Source: Candidatus Omnitrophota bacterium (GTDB lineage Bacteria; Omnitrophota; Gorgyraeia; Zapsychrales; Fredricksoniimonadaceae). From it: a DNA stretch of 46,462 bases. The stretch's first letter is position 1. Each line of letters opens with the position of its first letter. This document shows, in pieces, positions 1 through 8,219 of the stretch. Location: positions 1 through 46,462 of the forward strand of contig JAGWOI010000002.1 of NCBI GenBank assembly GCA_028870995.1. The letters are read 5' to 3'. The notes beneath the pieces were generated by a model that saw nothing but the letters and a program-made list of their open reading frames with translations, was not told the DNA's origin and made no database searches. The translations under genes and the position numbers were made by a program.

Positions 1-3000
1 GTAAAGTCCCAACCGGAAAAGGTGCTCTGGGTCTGCATGTTGGCGGTCGTCTCGCCGGTAACACCGGCAACGTTTCCTACGCCAACACCATTAGTCTGGC
101 CGGAGATTTGCGTGTCCCAATAATTGGAAGTATAGGTAACTGCGCCATTGCTGTCAGCAACAAAACCGCTCAGTGTGCCGCTGCCGCTGATTGATCCAGC
201 AGCATAATTATCGGTGATTGTATACGTTCCTGAAGCTGAAAGTCGCCCTATAAAACCTCCACTATAATCCGAAGCCCCTCCCGTCACGCTTCCCGTAGCG
301 TATGAATTGGAAATCGTCTCTGTACCTATAACAAATCCGATAAGACCTCCGACCTGGCTCCCGCCTCCGCCTCCTGTTACGTTCCCTTTTGCATATGAAT
401 CGGAAAGTGTGCCTCCTGAAATATATCCGACAAGTCCTCCTCCGTCACCAGCACTATTGGTCGTTACGTTGGCTGAGGAATAAGAATGGCTTAGCGTGCC
501 GCTGTTGAGACGCCCAACAAGCCCGCCATCCCCGCCTCCAGACCCGTGGGAACCTGTCAAGACAACCGTTCCGGTGACGTAAGCATAACTAACGGCCCCC
601 GTGTTAAACCCCACCAGTCCGCCGACATCAGCCCCACCGGTGCCTGTGACATTGATGCTGGTTAGGCCCACATTGGATATAGAGGCTGCCGAACCGGTAT
701 AACCGAAAAGCCCCACATAGGTATCCGTGGTGTCGTTGATATAAAGATTTGAGATGGTATGCCCTTCGCCATTAAAATTACCGGTGAAATTATTCGAGTT
801 GCTGCCCACCGGTACGAATCCCGCCCCGGCATTCCAGTTGTGGCCGCCGTTGCCTGTGGTTTTGGTGAACGACGCATCGATATTATTGGCCAATTGGAAA
901 TAATCAGCCAAATACCCTGTTGAACCCATGCCTTGCAAGCCGTAAACGTCATAAATAAGGTACGGCGAGCCGCTGCTTCCCGCACCGGTGAAGCGGTTGA
1001 AGGTGCCGCCGGTGAAATTAAACTGCCCGCCTACGCTGAAGGTTTCATTGGAACCCGTGAAGCTGCCGTCCACCGTGAACGTTCCTGAGGATTGCGCGTA
1101 ATTGCCGCTTACGGTCAGATTGGCAGATTGCGTGATGGTCCCGGTGTATCCGTTGATGGTGAGCGAAGCGATGGTGAAAGCTGTGTTGATGGTGGCGTTC
1201 TTGTTGGGGGAGGCGCCGCCGACGCCGTGGGAGGTCCCGTCAAAGGTGACGGCGTCTGAAGAAGTGGGGGCAACCCCTGTGTCCCAGTTGGCGCCGGTGG
1301 ACCAGTTGCTGTCCGCGCCAGCTCCGACCCAGTAGGGGTCGATGTTCCAATTGGTGTTGTTGCCCAGGGAAGACGTATGTAAGGTGGGCAGCGGAGGCCC
1401 GCGGATGCTGTCGGCGTTACCTACTAAGGCATATTCGATGGTCGTGTCCGTAGGCGCAGACAATTCCCACTGCACCGAGGGATTTAATGATTCCAGCGTC
1501 AGCAAGTGCCCGTAGCCACCGATGGCCGCCAGCTGATTGATGACTTCAATAGGGGCGATGGTGTCGAATTTGACGATCTTATCAGGTGCTTCAATGTCGA
1601 GATTGTAAAAGGTGTTATGGCCCATGATATCAGCGGCATTGGCCGATACCAAATGGACGGTCGATGTTTGGGGGTTGAAGATCCCCTGATTGATCCAGCT
1701 GGCCGCAACCGTATACTGCGTGTTGCCGGCGTTGACCGTGACATTGGGGTAGATTTCAAAGGATCCACCGATTAAGAAAAAGGGGACTGTCCCCTTTTCT
1801 TGAAAAAGGGGACTGTCCCCTTTTTCGAAGACTGCCGGTGAACCGCCCTGCTTCAAGGTCAAACTGCCGGCAGATTGGACATTACCGATGTAGTTCTTGC
1901 CCGACCCCTGAATAGAAATGTCCCCGCTGCCTACCGTTGAGATCGTCGTGCCCGGCGCCTGGATAAAGGCGCCTGCACCATTGAGATCGGCATCAGCCAG
2001 GAAGCTCAAATTGCCGTTAGTCACTGTGACATCGGCATTCACATAAATATTGTTGTCCGCGGCAAAGGTGGTGTTGCCTGTGGCGGTGACCGGTGCATCG
2101 ATGGCGATATTATTTAAGGAAGAGAAACTGATTACGGGCGCCTGCAAAACAGTGGCGCCCTCAAAATCGAGGTCTCCAACGCTTGTGACAATGATGGCTT
2201 GCGCTGAGCTTAAATGCCCTGCAATAACCGATGGGCTTAAGCCCACCAAAGACAGGCTGCGCTCGAAGGTAAGCGTACCCGCATATGATGTGTCAATTTT
2301 AAGACCAGCTACGGTTCCAGGGAAAGCTGGGTCAATGGCGCTGTTGCCACTGCCATTAAGCTCTACGACATCTCCGACTCCAGGGACGAATCCACCGTCC
2401 CAATTATCTGACTCTGACCAATTGCTTGTGTTGCCTGTTCCTATCCACTGCACATTTGCAAAGCTAAAACCGGTGTTGCCAAGAAGGTTCTGGGTGTGGA
2501 ATACAGCCACAGGAGGACCGGTGGTGTTAACATTGGTTGTATTGGCTAAACTCGCATAATCAATAGAATACTTGCCCAAGATATTTAAAAGCCAGGGCAC
2601 GCCTTGGATGGTTGAGTTAAGGTTGACCAGCAGGCCGAACTTGCCTTGAACGATGAGCGATCCTGTAACTGCCTGGGTTGCGCCTGCCCCAAAATTAACC
2701 GCCTTAGACACTGAGGTTTGATTCTCTACAGGTGAATAATTTCCATTCTGGTCAAATAAGGATAAATTTCCAGTCTGGAAATTAGCCCAATTTATGTTTG
2801 GATCAATAATAAGGTTATTAAAGGTGTTGTTTCCTGTTACTTGAGCAGTCTGGGGACTGGTTAAGACAACATTGGAGCTTTGGGCTACAAAGTTACCGTC
2901 ATTCTGCCAGTTCTGGCCAACCACATAGGTGGCATTGGCTGCATTAAGGGTAGTGCCCTTGCTTATAATCAAAGACAGGGCTGCCATAACCACTGAATTG

Positions 3001-4328
3001 GACTGCTGGGTCAAAACCACCGCTGTCGTGCTGGGCTTGAGGATGATATTGCCTGCGGACTGCACATTGCCAACCATGCTGTTGCCCGCCCCTTGGAGAG
3101 TGATGTCCCCAAAGGTTGTTGTCTTGATGGTTGTGCCCGGGGCTTGCAGCAGGCTCCCCTGCCCGTCGAGATCGCTGTCCGCCAACAAGCTTAAATTGCC
3201 GGAATCGGTAGTGATATTGGCATTAACGGTGATATTATTCTTGGCACTGATGGTGGTGTTGCCTTGGGTAGTGACCGGCGCATTGACCGTCACACTGGCG
3301 CCAGCGGTGATCGTGGTTGTCTGGGCCGCCACGGTCACCGGCGCATTGACCTTGACGTCCTGGGCCGCACTGATCGCTACCTGTTGGGCAGCAGCAGCCA
3401 GAGCCTGGTCCATCCTTAAGGAGCGCTCGGTGCTGGACATGGTAATAGTGCCGCCAGGGGCCTGCACAGAGCCGGAAACCTGCACGTTGCCGTTGCCCAC
3501 AATCTTTATAACCCCATTATCATTAACCATTTGCGTTGCTTGCACCACTCCGGTTTGATTGATGACATCCTCAAACACATCCTGGGCGGTTTGGGCGGTC
3601 ATGACCACCTGATGGGCCTGAATGGTGCCTGAATTGGATACCGCTGTCGTGACCCCGGCCATCTTGCCCATGGTCTGGGCATTAACCGCCACCTTGATAT
3701 CGCCCTGCGGATCAAAGCTGACCGTAGTCTTATCTCCGGAAACAAGGTGAACGGTCCCAACGGTGGCTTGAATAAGGCCGGAATTGTTGACGGAACTGCC
3801 CTGCAGGACCAAGTTCTGGGCCTTGATGGTCCCTTCATTGGAGACCTGGCCGTAGGGCGCATTGGCCGTATGAGAAAACGCTAAATTGCCGTTCAGAAAG
3901 TCGTTGGAAGCTATGTCCAGCGTCGAGGCTATGAGATTATTGACCTGCACATTGGCCGATGGCCCAAAATAAATGCCGTTAGGATTGGTCAATACCAGGG
4001 TGCCGTTGGCTGTCAAGGAACCCAAAATCTGGCTTTCATTGGGTCCCAGGTCCCTGGCCAGCAGCCGGGAGCTGTCCGACGGAAGAGTGATGGCCACCGT
4101 CTCATTGGGGGCGATATTAAAAGAACTGAAATTAATGATGGTATTATTGGCGGCGCTGATCTTGAGCGTCGTGGCATTGGGCTGGCTGATGGTGGCTGAG
4201 CCGGATTCAACGCTGGCCCCCTGCGGCAGGGCCAGGACAATGGAGGCAAAAAAGACGTTAACAGATAAAGCCAAGCTAAAGCATTTAAAGTATTTTAAAA
4301 TTTTTCTTCTCGGCAGTACCCTTGGCAT
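1..4328 (-). CDS. TpsA: filamentous haemagglutinin-type two-partner secretion adhesin, C-terminus outside window
   Basis: Reading the minus strand from ATG at 4328 gives one frame open to the left edge, about 1442 codons with no stop. A basic N-terminus and hydrophobic segment (signal peptide, residues about 8-38, ending near LALPQGAS) precede a haemagglutination-activity/TPS domain with NNTIINFSSFNI and NPNGIYFGPSANVQVNNLIAS. A repetitive beta-helix region follows, with two related modules about 1190 bp apart (GNTTISAKNNITVNAN near 3220-3270, GNTTFAADNNIYVNAD near 2030-2085). Each module is followed by a W(I/V)G-G--SNWS---NWD-G motif (about 2460-2360 and 1330-1230). The last 750 bp encode six or seven GLUG repeats (VGLFGYT, VGGLVGFN, GGLVGRL, GGLVGYI, GGLIGFV, GGFIGRL). 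The 3' end runs off the window at FSGWDF, which resembles a GLUG block end. The protein should cross the outer membrane through the TpsB encoded just upstream. Two palindrome copies are translated in frame at 1777-1825. Short minus-strand ORFs in this stretch lie in other frames. Confidence 0.9.
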   Translation of the reverse strand, partial: MPRVLPRRKILKYFKCFSLALSVNVFFASIVLALPQGASVESGSATISQPNATTLKISAANNTIINFSSFNIAPNETVAITLPSDSSRLLARDLGPNESQILGSLTANGTLVLTNPNGIYFGPSANVQVNNLIASTLDIASNDFLNGNLAFSHTANAPYGQVSNEGTIKAQNLVLQGSSVNNSGLIQATVGTVHLVSGDKTTVSFDPQGDIKVAVNAQTMGKMAGVTTAVSNSGTIQAHQVVMTAQTAQDVFEDVINQTGVVQATQMVNDNGVIKIVGNGNVQVSGSVQAPGGTITMSSTERSLRMDQALAAAAQQVAISAAQDVKVNAPVTVAAQTTTITAGASVTVNAPVTTQGNTTISAKNNITVNANITTDSGNLSLLADSDLDGQGSLLQAPGTTIKTTTFGDITLQGAGNSMVGNVQSAGNIILKPSTTAVVLTQQSNSVVMAALSLIISKGTTLNAANATYVVGQNWQNDGNFVAQSSNVVLTSPQTAQVTGNNTFNNLIIDPNINWANFQTGNLSLFDQNGNYSPVENQTSVSKAVNFGAGATQAVTGSLIVQGKFGLLVNLNSTIQGVPWLLNILGKYSIDYASLANTTNVNTTGPPVAVFHTQNLLGNTGFSFANVQWIGTGNTSNWSESDNWDGGFVPGVGDVVELNGSGNSAIDPAFPGTVAGLKIDTSYAGTLTFERSLSLVGLSPSVIAGHLSSAQAIIVTSVGDLDFEGATVLQAPVISFSSLNNIAIDAPVTATGNTTFAADNNIYVNADVTVTNGNLSFLADADLNGAGAFIQAPGTTISTVGSGDISIQGSGKNYIGNVQSAGSLTLKQGGSPAVFEKGDSPLFQEKGTVPFFLIGGSFEIYPNVTVNAGNTQYTVAASWINQGIFNPQTSTVHLVSANAADIMGHNTFYNLDIEAPDKIVKFDTIAPIEVINQLAAIGGYGHLLTLESLNPSVQWELSAPTDTTIEYALVGNADSIRGPPLPTLHTSSLGNNTNWNIDPYWVGAGADSNWSTGANWDTGVAPTSSDAVTFDGTSHGVGGASPNKNATINTAFTIASLTINGYTGTITQSANLTVSGNYAQSSGTFTVDGSFTGSNETFSVGGQFNFTGGTFNRFTGAGSSGSPYLIYDVYGLQGMGSTGYLADYFQLANNIDASFTKTTGNGGHNWNAGAGFVPVGSNSNNFTGNFNGEGHTISNLYINDTTDTYVGLFGYTGSAASISNVGLTSINVTGTGGADVGGLVGFNTGAVSYAYVTGTVVLTGSHGSGGGDGGLVGRLNSGTLSHSYSSANVTTNSAGDGGGLVGYISGGTLSDSYAKGNVTGGGGGSQVGGLIGFVIGTETISNSYATGSVTGGASDYSGGFIGRLSASGTYTITDNYAAGSISGSGTLSGFVADSNGAVTYTSNYWDTQISGQTNGVGVGNVAGVTGETTANMQTQSTFSGWDF
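1777..1825. repeat. tandem pair of the GGGGAC palindrome inside tpsA
   Basis: Two complete copies (1777-1798 and 1803-1825) are separated by CTTG, giving a 26-bp period. On the minus strand the tpsA frame passes through both without a stop and reads EKGDSPLF from one copy and EKGTVPFF from the other. These are the only copies in the window that are inside a coding region. Confidence 0.95.
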
Positions 4329-4663
4329 AGTACGCCCCGCCTTCAATACTCCCCCACTAAAGCGTACCATATTTGGGGCGCTAAAACCAAGGCGGGAAAA
4401 CACTAAATCTATATGATATAGAGGGTTTCGTCTCTGCTGGAAGGGCTGTTCGGTATTTCGAGGAGGATAAAAAGTTGGAAGGAATTGCTTATGTGTGCCT
4501 GGGCACACCCGCATAGAGGTTTTGCCTCTCCTCATGGACTGACAGCAGGAATTTTTGCCTTACTCCGTCAGTCAAAAGACACAACTGGCCATGGAACTAC
4601 TTTTACTCTAGCACCGCCGTGGGTGATTACAAGTTTTTTCTGAAGTATTTTCCCGTCCCGGAT
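4329..4663 (-). promoter_or_regulatory. tpsB-tpsA intergenic region with three tandem hairpins
   Basis: This 335-bp gap has no convincing gene. In the transcribed (minus) sense it contains three consecutive inverted repeats: GACTGAC...GTCAGTC (4537-4573), AGAGG-5 nt-CCTCT (4515-4529) and GTGTGCC-2 nt-GGCACAC (4493-4508). Closer to tpsA is a 13-bp palindrome, CTATATGATATAG, at 4409-4421. The layout suggests a structured leader or cis-regulatory RNA that could set adhesin level relative to the transporter. I could not match it to a known riboswitch family. Confidence 0.4.
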
Positions 4664-4686
4664 AAAAAGGGGACTGTCCCCTTTTC
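4664..4686. repeat. GGGGAC palindrome after tpsB
   Basis: Copy with central T on the plus strand. The tpsB stop TGA (4687-4685) supplies the first A of the A-run on the minus strand, so stop codon and repeat overlap by about one base. Confidence 0.95.
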
Positions 4687-6409
4687 ATGTGCCTGCCTGG
4701 AACGACACATCAAATGTCGACGGACCGGATCCATGGTTGGGTTTGTTACCCACAGGCAAGGCCCATTCCAGCTTCAAATAAAAATTGCCCTTGATATGGA
4801 TGCGGATGCCGCCACCGATGCTGGACAAAAATTTATTTCCTTCTTCGCCGGTGAAGCGGCGGTAGAGCCGGCCGGCGCCGATATCATAAAAAACAAAAGG
4901 TTCCACATCGTTTCGGGCAACAGTGCCGAACCACCGCCGTGACGGGGGGATCAAATAATTGGGAAAATACCAGTCCGTGTCCATGTACCCGCCGATATCA
5001 GCCAAATAATCCCCTTGGGGATATCCCCGCACCGACCCAACACCGCCCAATTGCAGCAATTCCGACGTGGGCAAGGTGTGCACGGCGGCCTGGAACTGGG
5101 ACTTAATTTGGATATAACTGCCCCAGGGCATCGCCTGGGTGCGGCTTAAGTATTGGTTGTATTTGGTAAAAAACCCGTCCGTTTCAGGCCGGCTGGAGAG
5201 GGCATTGTCCTCGCGCGAGGCGCCTAAAAAGCCGGGTGCGCCAAAGGTCAGTTCCGGTGAAAACGAGGTCTGTCCCCAGGGGTCGGTCTTGATCACATCC
5301 ATGGCCACATACGGCAGGCGCAGTTTCTCATCGGTAACGTAGGTCCTGGCGTCTTTCTTGTAGTTATTCTGGAACTGAATGCCGGTGCGCAGGTCAACCT
5401 GCAGGTCAGGGGAAAGGTAAAGTTCGAAAGCGGCATTGGGGTCATAGATTTCCGTATAGTTGGTAATGTCGTATTGCTTGTATTCATAGCCCAGCTTGCC
5501 TTGAAAATAGCCTGCGTCCAGCCCCAATTTGATGCCGTTTGTGCCCACCGGCGTCTGGTAAGACAAGTAATAGCCCGATGAGAAATCGGAATAAGCCCCG
5601 TTAAAAGCAAGGGTGTCCTCATGCCCGCTGAAATTGGTGGTGCTTAAATTGACCAGCCGGCGGAATCTGCCGGTCAACCGGGTGCCCTGGTTGTCCGTGC
5701 CGATGGAGGCATGCCATGGCAGGTTTTCCGACGCATTCAAGGTCACATCCACCGTCTCCGGTTCCTGGCCGGGAGAAAGGACGGCGCTGACGTTCAAGTC
5801 CCTGTTCTGGTTAATACGCAGCACGTCCCGCTGCATCTCTCCCATGTCCATCACTTCTCCGCCGTAGGTGTGCATGTACTTGGCAATGGAGGGCGTGCTG
5901 AAATACCGGTTGCCTTCGACCCTCAACCGGCCCAGCTTACCCTCGACAACCCGGATCTCCACATCGCCATGATTAATGTCCTGGGGCGGCAGGTAGGCCG
6001 TGGTGGTCAAGAAGCCCAGGTCTTTGTAAACCCGCTTGATGAGCCTTACCATATAATTAAGATCATTAAAGCTTACCCGTTTGTTCAGGTAGGGTTTCCA
6101 GACGAAATCAAGATATTTTGGATCGAACACCGTCGTGCCTGTAATGCGGACGGAATGGAGCACAAAATAAACTTCCGGTCCTGCCGGTGCTTTTTGCGCC
6201 TCCTGGGCCTGGATAAGGGCCTTGGCAATGGCCGCATCGCGGGAACGTTTTTCTATCGAGTATTGTTGTTGGAAGCGTTCGGCTTGCGCCTGCAGGTCTT
6301 GGCTGGTAGGAACGGCAGGAACAGCGGCAAAACTGCTGCCGGAAAAAAGACACAAAGGGACCCCGATAGTCAACCCCCGCAGGATTTTTTTCAAATGGGC
6401 TCCCGTCAT
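4685..6409 (-). CDS. TpsB: outer-membrane two-partner secretion transporter (ShlB/FhaC family)
   Basis: 574 aa, the usual size for FhaC/ShlB-type pores, which export the partner TpsA across the outer membrane. Signal peptide at residues 1-28, then a helical linker rich in Gln and Ala. Two POTRA-like domains follow (about 80-155 with VRITGTTVFD, and 160-235 with VVEGKLGRLRVEGNRYFS). The rest is a predicted 16-strand beta-barrel with the conserved loop-6 motif VRGY at residues 460-463. It lies directly upstream of tpsA on the same strand, the standard B-A order. The last strand ends SFQAGT with no terminal aromatic residue, and the stop codon abuts the palindromic repeat, so the native C-terminus may have been trimmed. 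A possible promoter lies at 6440-6468. Confidence 0.93.
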   Translation of the reverse strand: MTGAHLKKILRGLTIGVPLCLFSGSSFAAVPAVPTSQDLQAQAERFQQQYSIEKRSRDAAIAKALIQAQEAQKAPAGPEVYFVLHSVRITGTTVFDPKYLDFVWKPYLNKRVSFNDLNYMVRLIKRVYKDLGFLTTTAYLPPQDINHGDVEIRVVEGKLGRLRVEGNRYFSTPSIAKYMHTYGGEVMDMGEMQRDVLRINQNRDLNVSAVLSPGQEPETVDVTLNASENLPWHASIGTDNQGTRLTGRFRRLVNLSTTNFSGHEDTLAFNGAYSDFSSGYYLSYQTPVGTNGIKLGLDAGYFQGKLGYEYKQYDITNYTEIYDPNAAFELYLSPDLQVDLRTGIQFQNNYKKDARTYVTDEKLRLPYVAMDVIKTDPWGQTSFSPELTFGAPGFLGASREDNALSSRPETDGFFTKYNQYLSRTQAMPWGSYIQIKSQFQAAVHTLPTSELLQLGGVGSVRGYPQGDYLADIGGYMDTDWYFPNYLIPPSRRWFGTVARNDVEPFVFYDIGAGRLYRRFTGEEGNKFLSSIGGGIRIHIKGNFYLKLEWALPVGNKPNHGSGPSTFDVSFQAGT

Positions 6410-6439
6410 TTTAGTCTGAATTTATAAAGATTCTGATTT

Positions 6440-6468
6440 ATTTTAAATTACGTTTCGGCGGGCAACAA
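6440..6468 (-). promoter_or_regulatory. putative promoter of tpsB
   Basis: On the minus strand TTGTTG (6468-6463) and TAAAAT (6445-6440) are separated by 17 bp. The start would fall near 6433, about 24 nt before the tpsB ATG. The -35 is poor and no clear Shine-Dalgarno follows, so this is tentative. Confidence 0.35.
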
Positions 6469-6485
6469 CGAATATATAGGATTTT

Positions 6486-6917
6486 TTAAGAAATCTGTGC
6501 GGGAGGCTGCTGATGGAACAGAACGGTCAACGGCTGGGTCCCCAGCTCATGGCCGTCGACGTTGACATAGAAGCAGTATTCACCCGGCTTGACGATCTTA
6601 AGCAGGGTGTTGAGGATCAGGTTAAAATACCCGCGGCGGGGGCTCACCGGCGTCTGGAAATTACCGCGGACTTCAGGGATCACTTTTTTGCCGTCGATAT
6701 CCAGTAAATGCAGCTCCACCTGGTGGGCCCGGCCCATCTCCGTGACTTCCAGTTCGATGGTGGCCACCAGCGTCACCTGGCAGGGCGGCAGCTGGGACAC
6801 ATCGCCGCCCGATGGGATTGACAAATTCAACGCGCTGATGCCGCCGCGCAGGACGGAGAACGTGTTGTCCGGATTGGCGGTGGCGGCATCACATAAAAAA
6901 ATATTTTTTAATTTCAT
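6486..6917 (-). CDS. DUF6941-like small protein
   Basis: 143 aa, no signal peptide. The opening KNIFLCDAATANPDNTFSVLRGGISALN resembles DUF6941 proteins, which begin with a short hydrophobic strand, a DAA-type motif and a statement-like VLGGG segment and have no known function. The body alternates beta strands (VTLVATIELEV, QVELHLLDIDGKKV, GEYCFYVNVDGHELG), suggesting a compact beta-sandwich. It starts inside the last codons of the secreted protein gene upstream (ATGA overlap at 6914-6917), so the two are probably translationally coupled. Confidence 0.6.
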   Translation of the reverse strand: MKLKNIFLCDAATANPDNTFSVLRGGISALNLSIPSGGDVSQLPPCQVTLVATIELEVTEMGRAHQVELHLLDIDGKKVIPEVRGNFQTPVSPRRGYFNLILNTLLKIVKPGEYCFYVNVDGHELGTQPLTVLFHQQPPAQIS

Positions 6918-7522
6918 TCGTAGTAAATATTAGCCAGGTAAAAGGTGATATTGTCCTGGTTTTCCTTGGCCGTACCTACCCAGGCAAACCCGCCGCTGAT
7001 GCGCGAAAGGTCCTTGCCTGACAGGTCGATGGCGTATTCCTTCCAATCCTTGGTCAAGGTAATGGGCTCGGTCGTGGCGCTGTCGGAATCAGGGTACTGG
7101 TGGCCCATGCCGACCCCGCCCATTTTAAAGGTAACCACTTCTCCGCCTTTTTCCCCTCTGGCCCAAAACACCAATTTCTTGGCGCCGGTCAAATTGAGTC
7201 CGCCTTTTTCGTCACCCCAGTTATTGGCCGGGCTCAGCCAATAAACCCCTGCCCATCCGGTGCCCGTGGCGGTACAATCGCGGTCAAACTGAGCCTGTAT
7301 GCAGCTGGCGTTGCCATCCCCGCAATTTTGCCTCCAGGCATCGTTGATCGTCACGCATTTGCCGTCAGGCATGAAACCCGAAGCGGCAAAACGGTTTAGC
7401 CAACCCTTATCCTTATACACATACACCTTATCGAAAGGCTTCGCTTGCGCCCAAGTCGAAGCGCACATCCCTATAATAAGGGAGGCCAGGACCAAATATG
7501 TCGTTTTATTTTTTCTTAGCAT
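6914..7522 (-). CDS. secreted beta-sandwich protein, possibly carbohydrate-binding
   Basis: 202 aa with a clear signal peptide (residues about 1-27, cleavage after TWAQA). The mature part contains four cysteines in about 30 residues (GKC, NCGDG, SCIQ, RDC), probably disulfide-bonded. A jelly-roll-like stretch follows (LTGAKKLVFWARGEKGGEVVTFKMGG, then TLTKDWKEYAIDLSGKDLSRISGGFAWV), the pattern seen in CBM-type or galactose-binding-like folds attached to extracellular polysaccharides. No catalytic motif is visible. A strong Shine-Dalgarno (GGAAGGAGAG) precedes the ATG. It is 89 bp downstream of nuoI with its own candidate -10, so it need not be part of the nuo operon. Confidence 0.6.
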   Translation of the reverse strand: MLRKNKTTYLVLASLIIGMCASTWAQAKPFDKVYVYKDKGWLNRFAASGFMPDGKCVTINDAWRQNCGDGNASCIQAQFDRDCTATGTGWAGVYWLSPANNWGDEKGGLNLTGAKKLVFWARGEKGGEVVTFKMGGVGMGHQYPDSDSATTEPITLTKDWKEYAIDLSGKDLSRISGGFAWVGTAKENQDNITFYLANIYYE

Positions 7523-7562
7523 GGGGACTCTCCTTCCTTAATCTGATATCAAACCTTCGGTA

Positions 7563-7568
7563 AGTATA
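7563..7568 (-). promoter_or_regulatory. candidate -10 (TATACT) for the secreted-protein gene
   Basis: TATACT on the minus strand lies in the 89-bp gap after nuoI and would give a leader of roughly 34 nt with a good Shine-Dalgarno. No convincing -35 hexamer is visible. Confidence 0.35.
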
Positions 7569-7611
7569 CACCATGGAACGGAAGGCGTCGAACCTTCGTT
7601 TTAAAGCCCCT

Positions 7612-8214
7612 TTAATCCTCCAACAGGCGCTTTTTATTGTAGATCATGCTTTCGCGGGAGTATTGGGCAGTGTCGAGCCTTTGGGTATCCATGCGGATGG
7701 CGTCTTCGGGGCAGACCTCAACACAAAAACCGCAATAGACGCATTTGCCCAAATCCAGGACGAACTCGGCTGGGTATTTTTCGATATTGGGGTCCGGGTG
7801 TTCGGCTGCGGTGATCTCGATGCAGCGGGCCGGGCACACCGTCTCGCACATCATGCAGGCGACACAGCGCGGCGAGCCGTCCTCGCGTTTCATCAAGCGG
7901 TGGCGGGTTCGAAGCCTTGAGGCCAGCGGCCTTGGGCTTTCGGGATATTGATAGGTCACAGCACCTTTGGTCTTCTTGGCCAAACCGAAAAGATGCAGGA
8001 TGTGAAAGGTCAGGTTAAAAAAGAAATGCTTGGATGTCAAGGCGATGCCGCTTATCACCGACGGAAGATAGCTGTTCTCCCACCAGTTAAGCTCGCGGCG
8101 GTTAGTCAACGCCCAAGCACGTTTCATCTGCGCTATTCTTAAAGATGCGAATGGACTCTTGGGATCAAAATATTTTTCCAGTTCCTGCCGGCGTTTATCA
8201 ACGGTATTTTCCAT
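7612..8214 (-). CDS. nuoI: NADH-quinone oxidoreductase subunit I (NuoI)
   Basis: 200 aa peripheral-arm subunit carrying clusters N6a and N6b, which relay electrons towards NuoB. Two 4Fe-4S motifs are complete: C117, C120, C123, C127 (CVACMMCETVCP) and C158, C161, C164, C168 (CVYCGFCVEVCP). The N-terminal 70 residues include a hydrophobic stretch for membrane contact. It is the last nuo gene here. Most bacterial operons continue into nuoJ, but the next gene in this window encodes an unrelated secreted protein. Confidence 0.97.
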   Translation of the reverse strand: MENTVDKRRQELEKYFDPKSPFASLRIAQMKRAWALTNRRELNWWENSYLPSVISGIALTSKHFFFNLTFHILHLFGLAKKTKGAVTYQYPESPRPLASRLRTRHRLMKREDGSPRCVACMMCETVCPARCIEITAAEHPDPNIEKYPAEFVLDLGKCVYCGFCVEVCPEDAIRMDTQRLDTAQYSRESMIYNKKRLLED

Positions 8215-8219
8215 AAGCT

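Noticed and set aside
1..4328. tpsA as a decayed pseudogene (several short minus-strand ORFs)
   Set aside because: Codon-by-codon reading from ATG 4328 gives one open frame to the edge; the short ORFs are in other frames.
4329..4663. c-di-GMP (GEMM) or glycine riboswitch in the tpsB-tpsA leader
   Set aside because: Hairpins are clear but the conserved core sequences of those riboswitches are absent.
4619..4942. plus-strand protein with KKGTVPFS-type N-terminus
   Set aside because: Shadow of tpsB and the palindrome on the opposite strand.
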